From: JAOAFZ01 sp964412815
GTDB taxonomy: Bacteria > Patescibacteriota > Microgenomatia > UBA1406 > GWC2-37-13
Assembly: GCA_964412815.1 (NCBI GenBank)
Contig: CAYPQF010000026.1
Location: 1 to 64,000, forward strand
DNA: 64,000 nucleotides
Reading direction: 5' to 3'
How positions within the stretch are numbered: the stretch's first letter is position 1; each line of letters begins with the position of its first letter. A model generated the notes under the pieces. That model saw nothing but the letters and a program-made list of their open reading frames with translations, did not search any database and was not told where the DNA came from. Shown here in pieces: positions 41,377-51,249 of this stretch. The position numbers were made by a program, and so were the translations under genes.

Positions 41377-42895
41377 TGACAACATTGTCAAAACACTCGC
41401 CGTCATCTTTATCTACCTGATCCCGTTATACCCGAAGTTCCCACTGGTCGGATTTAATGATACCTACATTGCAGTCCGTGTCGAAGATTTCTTTATGGTG
41501 ATCTTTGTGGTTACATTTTTTGTACAGTGGCTCCGGAAAAAGATTACCCTGAATACACCGTTGATGTATTTGTTTATTGCGTACTGGGTAGCACAATTTT
41601 TATCCGTGATTGTCGGCTTTTACTTTGAAAAAGAGTTTACCTTCCAATACCTTGGTTTCCTGCATGCGGCCCGCCGTGTTGAATACATGGTGATCTTCTT
41701 TATGATCGCATCGTTAATCAAGACAAAGGATGACTTTTACTTTTACCTGAAACACATACTGATTGCCGCTCTGATCGTTCTGATCTACGGTCTGGGCCAG
41801 AAATTTATCGGTCTCCCGGCTGTCTCCACCATGAACAAAGAGTTTGCCAAGGGGATGGTTCTGTTCCTGCGTGCTACTGACCGTGTTTCATCGACATTTG
41901 CCGGTCATTACGATCTGGCTGCCTACATTGTCTTCCTGATCCCGATTATGCTGGGGTATCATATGAATAAAAAGCAGCACTGGGCATTTATTGCGTACAT
42001 ACTCGCTGTTGCTATTCTGATGCTTACGGCTTCACGTTCATCGTTCGGAGCGTACCTGATTGCCACCGTTCTTTTTCTTTTATTTACCCGCCGGTTTGGC
42101 TATCTGATTGTGGTGGCGGTAATTACCACAATCTTCCTCTTTACCTTTGATTCGCTTACCCAGCGTTTTGCCGATACCTTCAGACTGAGACAGGTCTTTG
42201 TGAATGAGAATACCGGGGAAGTTCTGGTCACGAACGATCTTACCACCGGTGAATTGCCTTCTGGCACAGCTATTGCTACCGCCGAAGGTCAGACGATCAG
42301 TACTGAAGAACAAAAGGAAGAGCAGGAACGATTCCGTAAACAGATTCTTGATGAGATCAAACGCGATGCCGAAGCAAAAGGGAAAGAGCTCACAGAAGAG
42401 CAGATAGCAGCTGAGCTGGAACGTCTGGTCTCAGGGTTTAAGCCGGTTGTGTCATACACCTCAGATATTTCGTTCTCAAACCGGTTACTGGTCTCCTGGC
42501 CACGATCAGTCATGTCATTCCAGAAAAACGTCTTGTTCGGCACTGGACCATCTTCGCTGGGAGAAGCAACAGATGGCAGCTTCTTCCGCTGGATCGGTGA
42601 GTCTGGCTTACTCGGAACCACCCTGCTCTTAAGTATCTTCTCGGCACTGGTGATTATGGTCTGGACTGCTGCCCGTAAACTGGCTCGAGAGGAAAGCGGG
42701 TTGTTCTATGGATTTATTTTTGGACTGTTCGGACTCGCAATTAACGGCACCTACATTGATGTATTCGAAGCATCAAAAGTAGCGTTTACCCTCTGGCTGG
42801 TAGCAGGTATCTTTGTTGCCGCAATTCCACTGTTTACCAAGAAGCATACCGAAAAACAGGGTGCACATACCGGAAAGAAAAAAGATACAAAATAA
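41342..42895 (+). CDS. O-antigen ligase/polymerase-like membrane protein
   Basis: 517 residues from the ATG at 41342. About ten membrane helices and the Wzy_C/WaaL-type central segment (FAGHYDLAAYIVFLIPI, LTASRSSFGAYL) suggest a polymerase or ligase of lipid-linked glycans. An unusual soluble insert (about 285-380) contains a Thr-rich part and a charged Glu/Lys/Gln coiled coil before the last transmembrane block. An upstream start at 41303 would lie deeper inside the GT2 gene and lacks support. Confidence 0.8.
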   Translation: MQKLTGLLKWIDDNIVKTLAVIFIYLIPLYPKFPLVGFNDTYIAVRVEDFFMVIFVVTFFVQWLRKKITLNTPLMYLFIAYWVAQFLSVIVGFYFEKEFTFQYLGFLHAARRVEYMVIFFMIASLIKTKDDFYFYLKHILIAALIVLIYGLGQKFIGLPAVSTMNKEFAKGMVLFLRATDRVSSTFAGHYDLAAYIVFLIPIMLGYHMNKKQHWAFIAYILAVAILMLTASRSSFGAYLIATVLFLLFTRRFGYLIVVAVITTIFLFTFDSLTQRFADTFRLRQVFVNENTGEVLVTNDLTTGELPSGTAIATAEGQTISTEEQKEEQERFRKQILDEIKRDAEAKGKELTEEQIAAELERLVSGFKPVVSYTSDISFSNRLLVSWPRSVMSFQKNVLFGTGPSSLGEATDGSFFRWIGESGLLGTTLLLSIFSALVIMVWTAARKLAREESGLFYGFIFGLFGLAINGTYIDVFEASKVAFTLWLVAGIFVAAIPLFTKKHTEKQGAHTGKKKDTK

Positions 42896-42904
42896 GGGAG
42901 CACT

Positions 42905-44335
42905 ATGAAAGAAAAGGGACCACCATTTACCCGTATTGATACGATTGTACTCGCCATTATTATTGTGATTGGCTTCCTCCTTCGACTGTATAAATTTGAT
43001 ATCCCACTGGCTGAATATTATTCCTGGCGTCAGGTTGAATCAGCAAACATTGGAACCATTGCTTTACAGGAAGGGAATGTCATAGAAACGATAGCCGGCA
43101 CTGAGCGAAAAGAACTCTACTTTGTAGAATTTCCCGCGTATAACAGTATCTTTGCGTTTCTCGATCAGGTTACCCCTTTTTTTAATCTGACAATCTGGGG
43201 GCGACTGGTGAGCGCTTTTCTCTCGCTCTCCATTATCGGCATTCTGTATTATCTCTGCCTCAAAGAAGCTTCTCGCACAGCAGCCATTGGCGCAGCACTG
43301 TTTTACGCAATCTTTCCGTTCTCTGTCTTTTTTTCACGGACTATTCTGCCGGAGACTCCAGCTCTGGCGTTTATGTTTATGGGTATCTGGTTCTTTTATT
43401 TATATATTAGATCGAGCAATCCGATATTCAGTGGGGTCATGTATGTCTTGTCCATTATCACGGCCTCCCTGGGAATCCTCACGAAACCAACCGTGGCCAT
43501 CTACTGCCTTCCATTGGTTGTGCTCTTTTTCCGGAAATATGAGATCTCATTTTTGCAAAAACCGTTATTTTATATCTACTGGATTGCTCTCCTGATCCCC
43601 TTTACGATCTGGATGTATATGCTGGGCTTACCATTGCCATTGCCAAGTAACACATCGCTGTTTAACAACATTGCCACCCCGGAAGGGGAAGAGAATATCT
43701 TTTTATCTCCACTCTATTTTAAGACAGTCTTTTTCCAGCGTTTAAACGATACAATTCTGGGAGGGTTCATGTCATTTATGCTGATCCTGGGAATTATCGC
43801 GAAACAGCGAAAAGTATTTTTACATACATTTGGTATCTCAGCCCTGATCAGTCTGGCTATTTTTCAGGGAGCACATATTCAGAATGCCTACTATCAGCTG
43901 TTACTGCTACCGGCAATTGCTATCTTTGTTGGCCTGGGACTTTCTGCACTGATTCATCAATCAAAAAACTGGATGCACCCTGCAATGACCTATGGTACTA
44001 TCCTTTGTATCGCAGGGCTGTCATGGTACTTTTCCTACTCTATCATCAAAGACTACTACACCTACTCAAGCGACTTAATTCGTATTGCCCGAATTATCAA
44101 TACACTTACCTCAGCAGATGACCTGATCGTTACAGACAGATCCGGTGATCCTACCTTGTTATATCTGGCAAACAGACGGGGGTCAGCAAAAACCGAGAAC
44201 GATCTGAACGATTATAAAGATCAGGGATATCGGTATTTCGTCACAGATAATCCTGAACGTATTGAGTCGATCAAGCAGCAGGGAAGCTATGGAGTTGTGT
44301 TCCAGAATGATAAATTTGCGCTCTTCCAATTATGA
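42905..44335 (+). CDS. GT39-type membrane glycosyltransferase
   Basis: 476 residues, about 11 membrane helices. The FDIPLAEYYSWRQVESANIG segment and SVFFSRTILPETPALAF loop parallel the protein encoded at 37814-39364, so the two are likely paralogues that use polyprenyl-phosphate sugars. A GGGAG lies 4 nt before the ATG, one of the few clear Shine-Dalgarno sequences in this operon. It overlaps the next gene by ATGA. Confidence 0.82.
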   Translation: MKEKGPPFTRIDTIVLAIIIVIGFLLRLYKFDIPLAEYYSWRQVESANIGTIALQEGNVIETIAGTERKELYFVEFPAYNSIFAFLDQVTPFFNLTIWGRLVSAFLSLSIIGILYYLCLKEASRTAAIGAALFYAIFPFSVFFSRTILPETPALAFMFMGIWFFYLYIRSSNPIFSGVMYVLSIITASLGILTKPTVAIYCLPLVVLFFRKYEISFLQKPLFYIYWIALLIPFTIWMYMLGLPLPLPSNTSLFNNIATPEGEENIFLSPLYFKTVFFQRLNDTILGGFMSFMLILGIIAKQRKVFLHTFGISALISLAIFQGAHIQNAYYQLLLLPAIAIFVGLGLSALIHQSKNWMHPAMTYGTILCIAGLSWYFSYSIIKDYYTYSSDLIRIARIINTLTSADDLIVTDRSGDPTLLYLANRRGSAKTENDLNDYKDQGYRYFVTDNPERIESIKQQGSYGVVFQNDKFALFQL

Positions 44336-45525
44336 AGATCCTCATGCTGACTCCGTACCTTCCCTATCCTCCTGACTCGGGTGGTCAGATTCGCACATTG
44401 AACCTGCTAAAGTACCTGAGTAAATCTCACGAAATCACCTTGGTAGCACTCTATAAAAATGAACAACAGAAGCAGTACGCATCCGGACTCGAAGAATACT
44501 GCAAAGAAATCTATGTATGTAAACGCCCGGAGAAACCATGGCAAATTTCAAATATCCTGAAATCTGTTTTTTCCTTTTTGCCGTTCCTTATTGTTCGTAA
44601 CTTTTCATCTGAAGCAAAACGAGTAGTCCACCGACTACTCGAGGAAGAAGAGTTTGATGTCATTCACGCAGAAACGTTTTACATCATGCCTCACATCCCA
44701 GAGACAAAAGTACCGATTCTTCTGGTGGAACAGACGATAGAGTTTAAAGTGTACCAGCACTTTGTTTCAACACTACCGTTCTTTCTCAGGTTCGGACTCT
44801 GGCTGGATATTCTCAAGTTGAAGTTCTGGGAGATCTACTACTGGAAAAAGGCATCATTGGTTGCAGCGGTTTCACAATCAGACAAACAGATCATTGATAA
44901 ATCTATACACAGTTCTACAACCGAAGTTATTCCGAATGGAGCGGGCGATCAGATGTTTGTATCATCTTTACCTGATAAAAATATTGCGAAACCGAAACTG
45001 CTCTTTGTGGGCAACTTCTCGTGGCTTCAGAATACAGAGGCAACTGAATACCTGCTGGATAAAGTTCTTCCCTCACTAACCAAAGAAATGCCATCTATTG
45101 AGGTTATTATCGCAGGTCAGAATCTAAACTCCAAAACCTATATCACAGAAAATAAACATATTACCTGTATTGATATTGCTCCGGACGATGATGAAACAAT
45201 TCGCACGGTATACCACGACGCGACCTTATTTGTAGCTCCAATCTTTGGTCCTGGAGGCACCCGCCTCAAGATTCTTGCAGCGATGGCATCGGGTCTGCCA
45301 ATTGTCTCTTCGCGTACCGGCATTGAAGGACTCAACGTGAAGATCGGAGAAGATGTGCTGGTAGCAAACAGCCCCAAAGAGTTTGTCTCTTCGATAAAGA
45401 CAGTACTCAGTGATAAAAAACTATATCAGCAGATGCAACGCAATGCCTACAAACTGGTAAAAGAAAACTACAGCTGGAGCGCTATCGTAAAAAAGCTTGA
45501 GATCGTTTATAAAAACATCACCTGA
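44332..45525 (+). CDS. Family 4 glycosyltransferase
   Basis: 397 residues with a GT-B fold. The N-terminal PYLPYPPDSGGQIRTLNLLKYLS and the C-terminal donor-binding region FGPGGTRLKILAAMASGLPIVSS are typical of GT4 enzymes; the E-x7-E motif is imperfect, with Lys in GGTRLKI. It would add a sugar to a lipid-linked intermediate in the cytoplasm. Starts inside the previous stop (ATGA) and ends 1 base before the next ATG. Confidence 0.86.
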   Translation: MKILMLTPYLPYPPDSGGQIRTLNLLKYLSKSHEITLVALYKNEQQKQYASGLEEYCKEIYVCKRPEKPWQISNILKSVFSFLPFLIVRNFSSEAKRVVHRLLEEEEFDVIHAETFYIMPHIPETKVPILLVEQTIEFKVYQHFVSTLPFFLRFGLWLDILKLKFWEIYYWKKASLVAAVSQSDKQIIDKSIHSSTTEVIPNGAGDQMFVSSLPDKNIAKPKLLFVGNFSWLQNTEATEYLLDKVLPSLTKEMPSIEVIIAGQNLNSKTYITENKHITCIDIAPDDDETIRTVYHDATLFVAPIFGPGGTRLKILAAMASGLPIVSSRTGIEGLNVKIGEDVLVANSPKEFVSSIKTVLSDKKLYQQMQRNAYKLVKENYSWSAIVKKLEIVYKNIT

Positions 45526-45526
45526 T

Positions 45527-46600
45527 ATGCAGATTGGTATTGATATTTCACAGATTGTATATGAAGGAACGGGAGTTGGTCGATTTACCTCCGGTCTGGT
45601 CAGTGCCATTCTGGAACACGAACAGAAACATAGCTGGACCTTCTTTGCCGGGACATTTCGCAGACAGATTCCGGCACAGGTCAAACAACAGATTCACGCT
45701 GCCGGACATCGTCTGGTAAGTGTACCCCTCCCTCCTAAAGCACTGGGAGCACTCTGGAACGATCTCCATCTGTTTCCCGTTGACCGGGTGTTGCCGAAGC
45801 TGGACTGGTTTATCACCTCAGACTGGTCTGAGCCTCCTGCTCAGTGTAAAAAAGCAACCATTGTACATGACCTGGCATTCAAACGCTATCCTGAGACGGT
45901 AGACAGAAGTATTTTGCACACACAGGAGAAACGCCTGGAACACGTTGCCCGGGAATCTACGGTGATCTTTACCGACTCAGAAGCCACCCGAGAAGATCTG
46001 ATCGGCATGTATGATATTGAAGCTCACAGGGTTTGTGTAAACTACCCCGGTGTCACAACCGTACCCGCATCAGACTCGCTGAGAGCCACGGTACGAGAGC
46101 AACATCCACGTCCCTACCTGATTACGGTTGGGAAAGTGGAACCGCGAAAAAACATTTCACGCTTAATCCAGGCATTTACCCGACTAAACCGTCCGGATAC
46201 TGAGCTGTTAATTGTGGGGCCACAAGGATGGGATGAGTTAGGGCCTGTGCCGGAACAAGTGAAGATACTGGGATATGTGCCCGACGACCAGCTGACCGCA
46301 CTCTATCAGGAAAGCAACGGATTTGTTCTTGCATCGCTGTGGGAAGGATTCGGGTATCCGGTACTGGAAGCAATGCAGCTGCGCGTACCCGTTGCAGTAT
46401 CCGGCACCTCGTCTCTTGGAGAAATTGCCGGGACCTATGCGCATACGTTTAACCCTGAATCAGTAGAAGAGATAACAGCTGCTCTTCGCTTTCTGCTGGA
46501 GACAGATCAGTCCAGCACCATAGCCTCAGCCGGAGCATATGCTGATGCATTTACCTGGAAACGATATTATAAGACAATGATTGAGCGGCTCGCAGTATAA
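45527..46600 (+). CDS. Family 4 glycosyltransferase
   Basis: 357 residues from the ATG at 45527. GVGRFTSGL near the N-terminus, VGKVEPRKNISRLIQAF, and the E-x7-E motif in EGFGYPVLEAM place it with GT4 mannosyl/glucosyltransferases. An in-frame ATG at 45497 would overlap the preceding gene and is less likely. It resembles the next gene in layout, suggesting an old tandem duplication. Confidence 0.88.
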   Translation: MQIGIDISQIVYEGTGVGRFTSGLVSAILEHEQKHSWTFFAGTFRRQIPAQVKQQIHAAGHRLVSVPLPPKALGALWNDLHLFPVDRVLPKLDWFITSDWSEPPAQCKKATIVHDLAFKRYPETVDRSILHTQEKRLEHVARESTVIFTDSEATREDLIGMYDIEAHRVCVNYPGVTTVPASDSLRATVREQHPRPYLITVGKVEPRKNISRLIQAFTRLNRPDTELLIVGPQGWDELGPVPEQVKILGYVPDDQLTALYQESNGFVLASLWEGFGYPVLEAMQLRVPVAVSGTSSLGEIAGTYAHTFNPESVEEITAALRFLLETDQSSTIASAGAYADAFTWKRYYKTMIERLAV

Positions 46601-46601
46601 T
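46596..46601 (+). promoter_or_regulatory. GT4 (46608) -10 element, leaderless-type
   Basis: Perfect TATAAT formed across the preceding stop codon, ending 6 nt before the ATG at 46608. The lack of a -35 and the coding overlap make this moderate evidence. Confidence 0.4.
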
Positions 46602-46607
46602 TAGCCT

Positions 46608-47714
46608 ATGATAATTGGAATTGACGGTAACGAAGCAAATGTCCCCCATATGGTTGGCGTTTCGGTGTACACACAGAAATTGCTGGAGTACTTTCAATCT
46701 CATAGTTCAGCAGAGACACAGTTTATCGTTTTTCTCCGGACTGAACCACTCTCACACCTGCCACCCGCAACAGATTATTTCCGTTACGAGGTAGTACCGG
46801 GACGGATTCTGTGGAGTCAGATCTTTTTTCCCCTGCACCTCGCTTTCCGCACACAGATTGACGTGCTCTTTTCCCCTGCTCACTACTCTCCCAAATGGTA
46901 CAACGGACCACTAGTGGTTACGATTCATGATCTTTCCTACTATCAGTTCCCGCAGGAGTTCCTGAAAAAAGATCTCTATAAACTGATCCATTGGACCGCT
47001 GAATCAGTCCAGAAAGCAATAAAGATTATTGCGGTATCAAAAACAACGAAAAAAGATATAGGTCAGCATTTTCAATCTGCGGTAAACAAAACGACGGTAA
47101 TCTATAATGGCTTTGAAAAACCGGAGAAAATAGTAGTGGATCCGGCAGCAGTACTCTCAAGATTTAGTCTGCATAAACAGAAGTTTTTATTATTCGTTGG
47201 CACGTTACAACCACGAAAAAATATACAGGTAGCTATTCGGGCAATGAAAAAGATTCGGACACAGCATCCGGAGTTCAAGCTGGTAATTGTCGGGAAAAAA
47301 GGCTGGTTGTACGAAGAAATGTTCCGTCTGGTAGAACAAGAACAGGTTGGTGATGCCGTGATCTTTACTGACTATTTACCCGATGAAGATGTAGTAGCGC
47401 TCTACAAAACAGCATTTTGCTTTGTGCACCCCTCTCTCTACGAAGGGTTTGGCATTCCGATTCTGGAAGCCATGTCCTATGATTGTCCTGTTATCTGTTC
47501 ACGCACAGCCAGTCTCCCGGAGATTGGAGGCGACGCCTGTATGTACTTTGATCCGCAAAACCCGGACAGTTTAGTACAGGAACTCAACGAACTGATCGCT
47601 TCACCGTCGCTCCGCAAAGAGTTGCGATCAAATGGAAAAAAGCGAATTGCCCTGTTCTCATGGGAACAAGCAGGACAGCAGACACTGCACCTGTTACAAT
47701 CAGTAGTATCCTGA
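46608..47714 (+). CDS. Family 4 glycosyltransferase
   Basis: 368 residues. MIIGIDGNEANVPHMVGVSVYTQKLLEY, LFVGTLQPRKNIQVAIRAM and EGFGIPILEAMSYDCPVICS (E-x7-E) identify GT4. The DG-NEAN start is common in transferases of capsule and O-antigen clusters. One base separates it from the FemAB-like gene. Confidence 0.88.
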   Translation: MIIGIDGNEANVPHMVGVSVYTQKLLEYFQSHSSAETQFIVFLRTEPLSHLPPATDYFRYEVVPGRILWSQIFFPLHLAFRTQIDVLFSPAHYSPKWYNGPLVVTIHDLSYYQFPQEFLKKDLYKLIHWTAESVQKAIKIIAVSKTTKKDIGQHFQSAVNKTTVIYNGFEKPEKIVVDPAAVLSRFSLHKQKFLLFVGTLQPRKNIQVAIRAMKKIRTQHPEFKLVIVGKKGWLYEEMFRLVEQEQVGDAVIFTDYLPDEDVVALYKTAFCFVHPSLYEGFGIPILEAMSYDCPVICSRTASLPEIGGDACMYFDPQNPDSLVQELNELIASPSLRKELRSNGKKRIALFSWEQAGQQTLHLLQSVVS

Positions 47715-47715
47715 T

Positions 47716-48723
47716 ATGAAGATCTCAATTATTGACACATGTGATAGAACTCGCTACAACGCCGTAGCACATCATCCCCTACAGAGCTGGCAGTGGGGCG
47801 AAGCACGTCGAGTCATGGGAACCGAGATTGTACGCATTGGTATTTTTGATGATGCAGGTGCACTGACAAACGTAATCCTGATGACCGTCCATCCTCTGCC
47901 CAAAACACCCTGGAAGATTGGTTATGTGCCCCGGTCACCAATACCGTCCCCGGAGCTTACTGCATTTATGCAGGAATACGCCACTCAAAACAATATTGTC
48001 TTTGTTAAATGGGAGCCGGATGTGGCCAAAACGGAAGAATCAACAGGTCAAATTACTGCTTTGCAGAAATCATTCCCCTTTCAGCGCTCACCCCATCAAC
48101 TCTTTCCCGACTGGACAATGGAACTTGATATCTCTGCTTCTGAAGATGAGTTGATGCAACAGATGAAATCCAAAACACGATATAACGTGCGTCTTGCTGC
48201 CCGCAAAGGAGTAACGGTTTCGGAAGTTTCCACCGATGAAGGCTTTAAAACATTTGCAGATCTGTATTTTGAGACTACTGCCCGCCAAAAGTATTATGGT
48301 CATAACCGGGAGTACCACTCGATCGTCTGGGAGCAGTTAAAAGATTCGCTTGCGCATATTCTGATTGCCTACTACGAAGGAGAACCTCTTGCCGCATACG
48401 AGCTTTTTGTCTTTAACGGCAAACTCTACTATCCCTATGGTGGTTCTACCACCCGCCACAAAAATGTGATGGCTGCCAACCTGCTGATGTGGGAAGCAAT
48501 CAGATTCGGGAAAGCACATGACACTACTATCTTTGATATGTGGGGGGCCACGCATCCGGGATACGAAGGAGACGATATCTATGCCGGATTTACGCGGTTT
48601 AAAGAGGGATACAATGCTCAGTTTAAAGAGATGATCGGCAGTTATGATCTGATAACGAACAAAGCGGTGTATCATCTGTATTCGATAATACACCGCCTGC
48701 GCTCGTGGTACCTCGGAATCTGA
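47716..48723 (+). CDS. FemAB-type peptidyltransferase
   Basis: 335 residues of the FemAB double-GNAT fold. SWQWGEARR near residue 25, MKSKTRYNVRLAARKGVTV, YFETTARQKYYGHNREYH and the C-terminal DMWGATHPGYEGDDIYAGFTRFKEGYN with GF/KEG motif are typical. Family members use aminoacyl-tRNA to build the interpeptide bridge on lipid II. That would imply a side-chain amine on stem residue 3 as acceptor. It closes the glycosyltransferase operon and ends 1 base from the convergent lon stop. A role on another amine acceptor is possible. Confidence 0.84.
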   Translation: MKISIIDTCDRTRYNAVAHHPLQSWQWGEARRVMGTEIVRIGIFDDAGALTNVILMTVHPLPKTPWKIGYVPRSPIPSPELTAFMQEYATQNNIVFVKWEPDVAKTEESTGQITALQKSFPFQRSPHQLFPDWTMELDISASEDELMQQMKSKTRYNVRLAARKGVTVSEVSTDEGFKTFADLYFETTARQKYYGHNREYHSIVWEQLKDSLAHILIAYYEGEPLAAYELFVFNGKLYYPYGGSTTRHKNVMAANLLMWEAIRFGKAHDTTIFDMWGATHPGYEGDDIYAGFTRFKEGYNAQFKEMIGSYDLITNKAVYHLYSIIHRLRSWYLGI

Positions 48724-48724
48724 G

Positions 48725-51193
48725 TTACTTACTCTTCTTCTTTGCTCCCTTTTTCTTTGGCTCTTCGGCCAGTTCTGTTTCTTCAGCGGTTACTGCCTGC
48801 AGCTTGAGTGGTTTTACCAGTGCATGCTGTAACACCTGATCCATATGGGTAACCGGGATAAAGTTCAGTTCATTTTTTACGTTCTCCGGAATTTCTTCGA
48901 GATCTTTGACATTATCCTGCGGCATAATGATCGTCTTAATCTGCGCGCGATGAGCTGCCACGGTCTTTTCCTTGATCCCGCCTATCTCCAGCACACGACC
49001 TCGCAGCGTAATCTCACCGGTCATACCAATATCACGACGCACCGGAATCTTGGTCAATGCAGAGATCATCGCGGTGGTGATAGCAATACCGGCAGATGGT
49101 CCGTCTTTTGGTACGGCGCCTTCCGGTACATGAACATGAATATCAACTGTCTCAAACAGATCCTTTTTCAGTCCAAACTGATCCCAGCGTGAACGGATAT
49201 AGGTAAATGCTGCCTGACATGATTCTTTCATGACATCTCCCAGCTGTCCGGTAAGGGTCAAATTTCCCTTTCCTGGCATGGTCGAGACCTCGATAAAGAG
49301 AATATCGCCACCTGCCTGTGTCCAGGCCAATCCCGTTGAAATTCCCACGGTATCCTGATCTTCGATCATCTGAGATGAGTATTTGTATGGTCCCAGATAC
49401 TTCTGGATATTTTCATCGGTAACTTTGCGGGTCTTCGTTTCTTTTTCTACAATCTCACGGGCTACTTTCCGGAAAATACGGGCAACCTGGCGTTCCAGTT
49501 CACGAACACCGGCTTCGCGGGTATACCGGCGAATCAGTGTGCGTAATGCTTCATCGGTAATTGTTGCCTGTGCAGGTTTCAAACTGTGAACCTCACGCTG
49601 TTTATCAATCAGATAATCCTGGGTGATATGGAACTTTTCATCTTCGGTATATCCCGGGAAATGAATAACTTCCAGACGGTCCAGTAACGCTTCCGGAATA
49701 GTATCCAGCATGTTTGCGGTAGTAATAAAGAACACATTGGACAAGTCAAACGGCACTTCGAGATAGTTATCCGAGAACTCATGATTCTGTTCCGGATCCA
49801 GCGCTTCCAGCAATGCTGCGGAAGGGTCACCCCGGTAATCTCTTCCGACTTTATCGATTTCGTCCAGCATGAAGACCGGATTTTTGGTTCCAGCCTGCTT
49901 GATTGCCTGTATCATACGTCCCGGGAGAGCCCCGACATAGGTGCGGCGATGTCCGCGGATCTCTGCTTCGTCACGGATACCACCCAGTGATACTTTGACA
50001 AATTTGCGTCCTAATGAACGTGCAATTGACTTACCCAACGAGGTCTTACCAACACCCGGAGGACCGACAAAACATAAGATTGTCGGCTGCTGTTCACGCT
50101 GTTTCGGCTCTGCATCTTCTTTACCTTTTTTGGCTTTCTTTTCTGCCTCGTCAGCTTGTTTGCGCAGCTCCATAACGGCAAGAAATTCAATAATACGTTC
50201 TTTTACTTTCTTTAATCCATAGTGGTCTTCGTCCAGTATTTCCTGTGCCTTTTTGATATTAATTTCTGAGTCAGATTCCTTCCCCCATGGCAGCTCAACG
50301 AGCCAGTCCAGATAGGAACGAATATACGAAGACTCAGGGTTAAACTGAGACATCTGCGCTAGACGCTTGAGTTCTTTCATTGCTTTTTCCTCAACCTCTT
50401 TTGGCATCTTGGCCTTTTTGATCTTGTCCCGATACTCATAGACGTCTCGCTCATCACTCTTGGTTCCCAGCTCTTCTTCAATCGTCTTCATTTTTTCACG
50501 CAGAAAGGTTTCTTTCATATTCTTTTCAAACTTTTTCTGCGTCTTGTTTGAGATGTTCTGCTCAATTTCAAGAATCTTGAGTTCACGATTAATATACTCA
50601 ACCTGCTTTTTCAGACGTTTTTTAATGTCTTCTTCTTCCAGCAGTTCCTGTTGCTCTTTACTTTTTATATCAAGCACCATAGCCACTTGGTAGGAAAAGT
50701 TAAGTGCATTATGAACGTTAAGAATGTTCATTAAGAACACAAAGTCAACCGTTTTTCCCAAATTAATAGCCTTCTTAATCTGAGCTGAGATGTACTTGAC
50801 CATTGCCTGCACTTCCTCATCTTCGATGTTTTCTTCTTCGACTTCAACGGCGGTGCCTTCAAGATAGGGATCAGTCTTGGTCAGCTCTTCAAGACTTACT
50901 TTTGTTTCTCCTCGTACTAATGCATTGATCTCCCCTTTTTCTCCCACCACAGTCTTTTCGACACTGACAATGACGCCGGTTTTATACAGATCGTCAAAGC
51001 CTGGGTCGTCAATGTTACTGTTCTTCTGCATGACTAAGACCAGTTTTTTGTCTTTCTCAAGAGCCTGGTTAATTGCAGCAATACTCTTATCACGTCCAAA
51101 GACAAGAACATTTTCAGTATTAGGAAAGATAATGCCATCTCGTACCGGCACAACCGGATAGGTAAGTTTGTTATTTTTCGATAAAAATGCCAT
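48725..51193 (-). CDS. lon: ATP-dependent protease Lon
   Basis: 822 residues, full length. The N-terminal substrate-binding domain (PVVPVRDGIIFPNTENVLVFGR), a long coiled region, AAA+ Walker A GPPGVGKTS, Walker B FMLDEIDKVGRDYRGD and the proteolytic Ser-Lys dyad (PKDGPSAGIAITTA and a following Lys) are visible. A Lys-rich tail ends the protein. A near-perfect promoter precedes it. No heat-shock CIRCE-type repeat was seen. Confidence 0.97.
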   Translation of the reverse strand: MAFLSKNNKLTYPVVPVRDGIIFPNTENVLVFGRDKSIAAINQALEKDKKLVLVMQKNSNIDDPGFDDLYKTGVIVSVEKTVVGEKGEINALVRGETKVSLEELTKTDPYLEGTAVEVEEENIEDEEVQAMVKYISAQIKKAINLGKTVDFVFLMNILNVHNALNFSYQVAMVLDIKSKEQQELLEEEDIKKRLKKQVEYINRELKILEIEQNISNKTQKKFEKNMKETFLREKMKTIEEELGTKSDERDVYEYRDKIKKAKMPKEVEEKAMKELKRLAQMSQFNPESSYIRSYLDWLVELPWGKESDSEINIKKAQEILDEDHYGLKKVKERIIEFLAVMELRKQADEAEKKAKKGKEDAEPKQREQQPTILCFVGPPGVGKTSLGKSIARSLGRKFVKVSLGGIRDEAEIRGHRRTYVGALPGRMIQAIKQAGTKNPVFMLDEIDKVGRDYRGDPSAALLEALDPEQNHEFSDNYLEVPFDLSNVFFITTANMLDTIPEALLDRLEVIHFPGYTEDEKFHITQDYLIDKQREVHSLKPAQATITDEALRTLIRRYTREAGVRELERQVARIFRKVAREIVEKETKTRKVTDENIQKYLGPYKYSSQMIEDQDTVGISTGLAWTQAGGDILFIEVSTMPGKGNLTLTGQLGDVMKESCQAAFTYIRSRWDQFGLKKDLFETVDIHVHVPEGAVPKDGPSAGIAITTAMISALTKIPVRRDIGMTGEITLRGRVLEIGGIKEKTVAAHRAQIKTIIMPQDNVKDLEEIPENVKNELNFIPVTHMDQVLQHALVKPLKLQAVTAEETELAEEPKKKGAKKKSK

Positions 51194-51202
51194 AGGCTTA
51201 GC

Positions 51203-51231
51203 AGTATAATATTTTAATTGCTAAATGTCAA
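51203..51231 (-). promoter_or_regulatory. lon promoter
   Basis: -35 TTGACA (51226-51231), 17-base spacer, -10 TATACT (51203-51208), ending 9 nt before the ATG at 51193. The strongest sigma-70-type match in the window; predicted leader 2-3 nt. Confidence 0.75.
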
Positions 51232-51249
51232 CCACCAGAGAAAAAGGAG

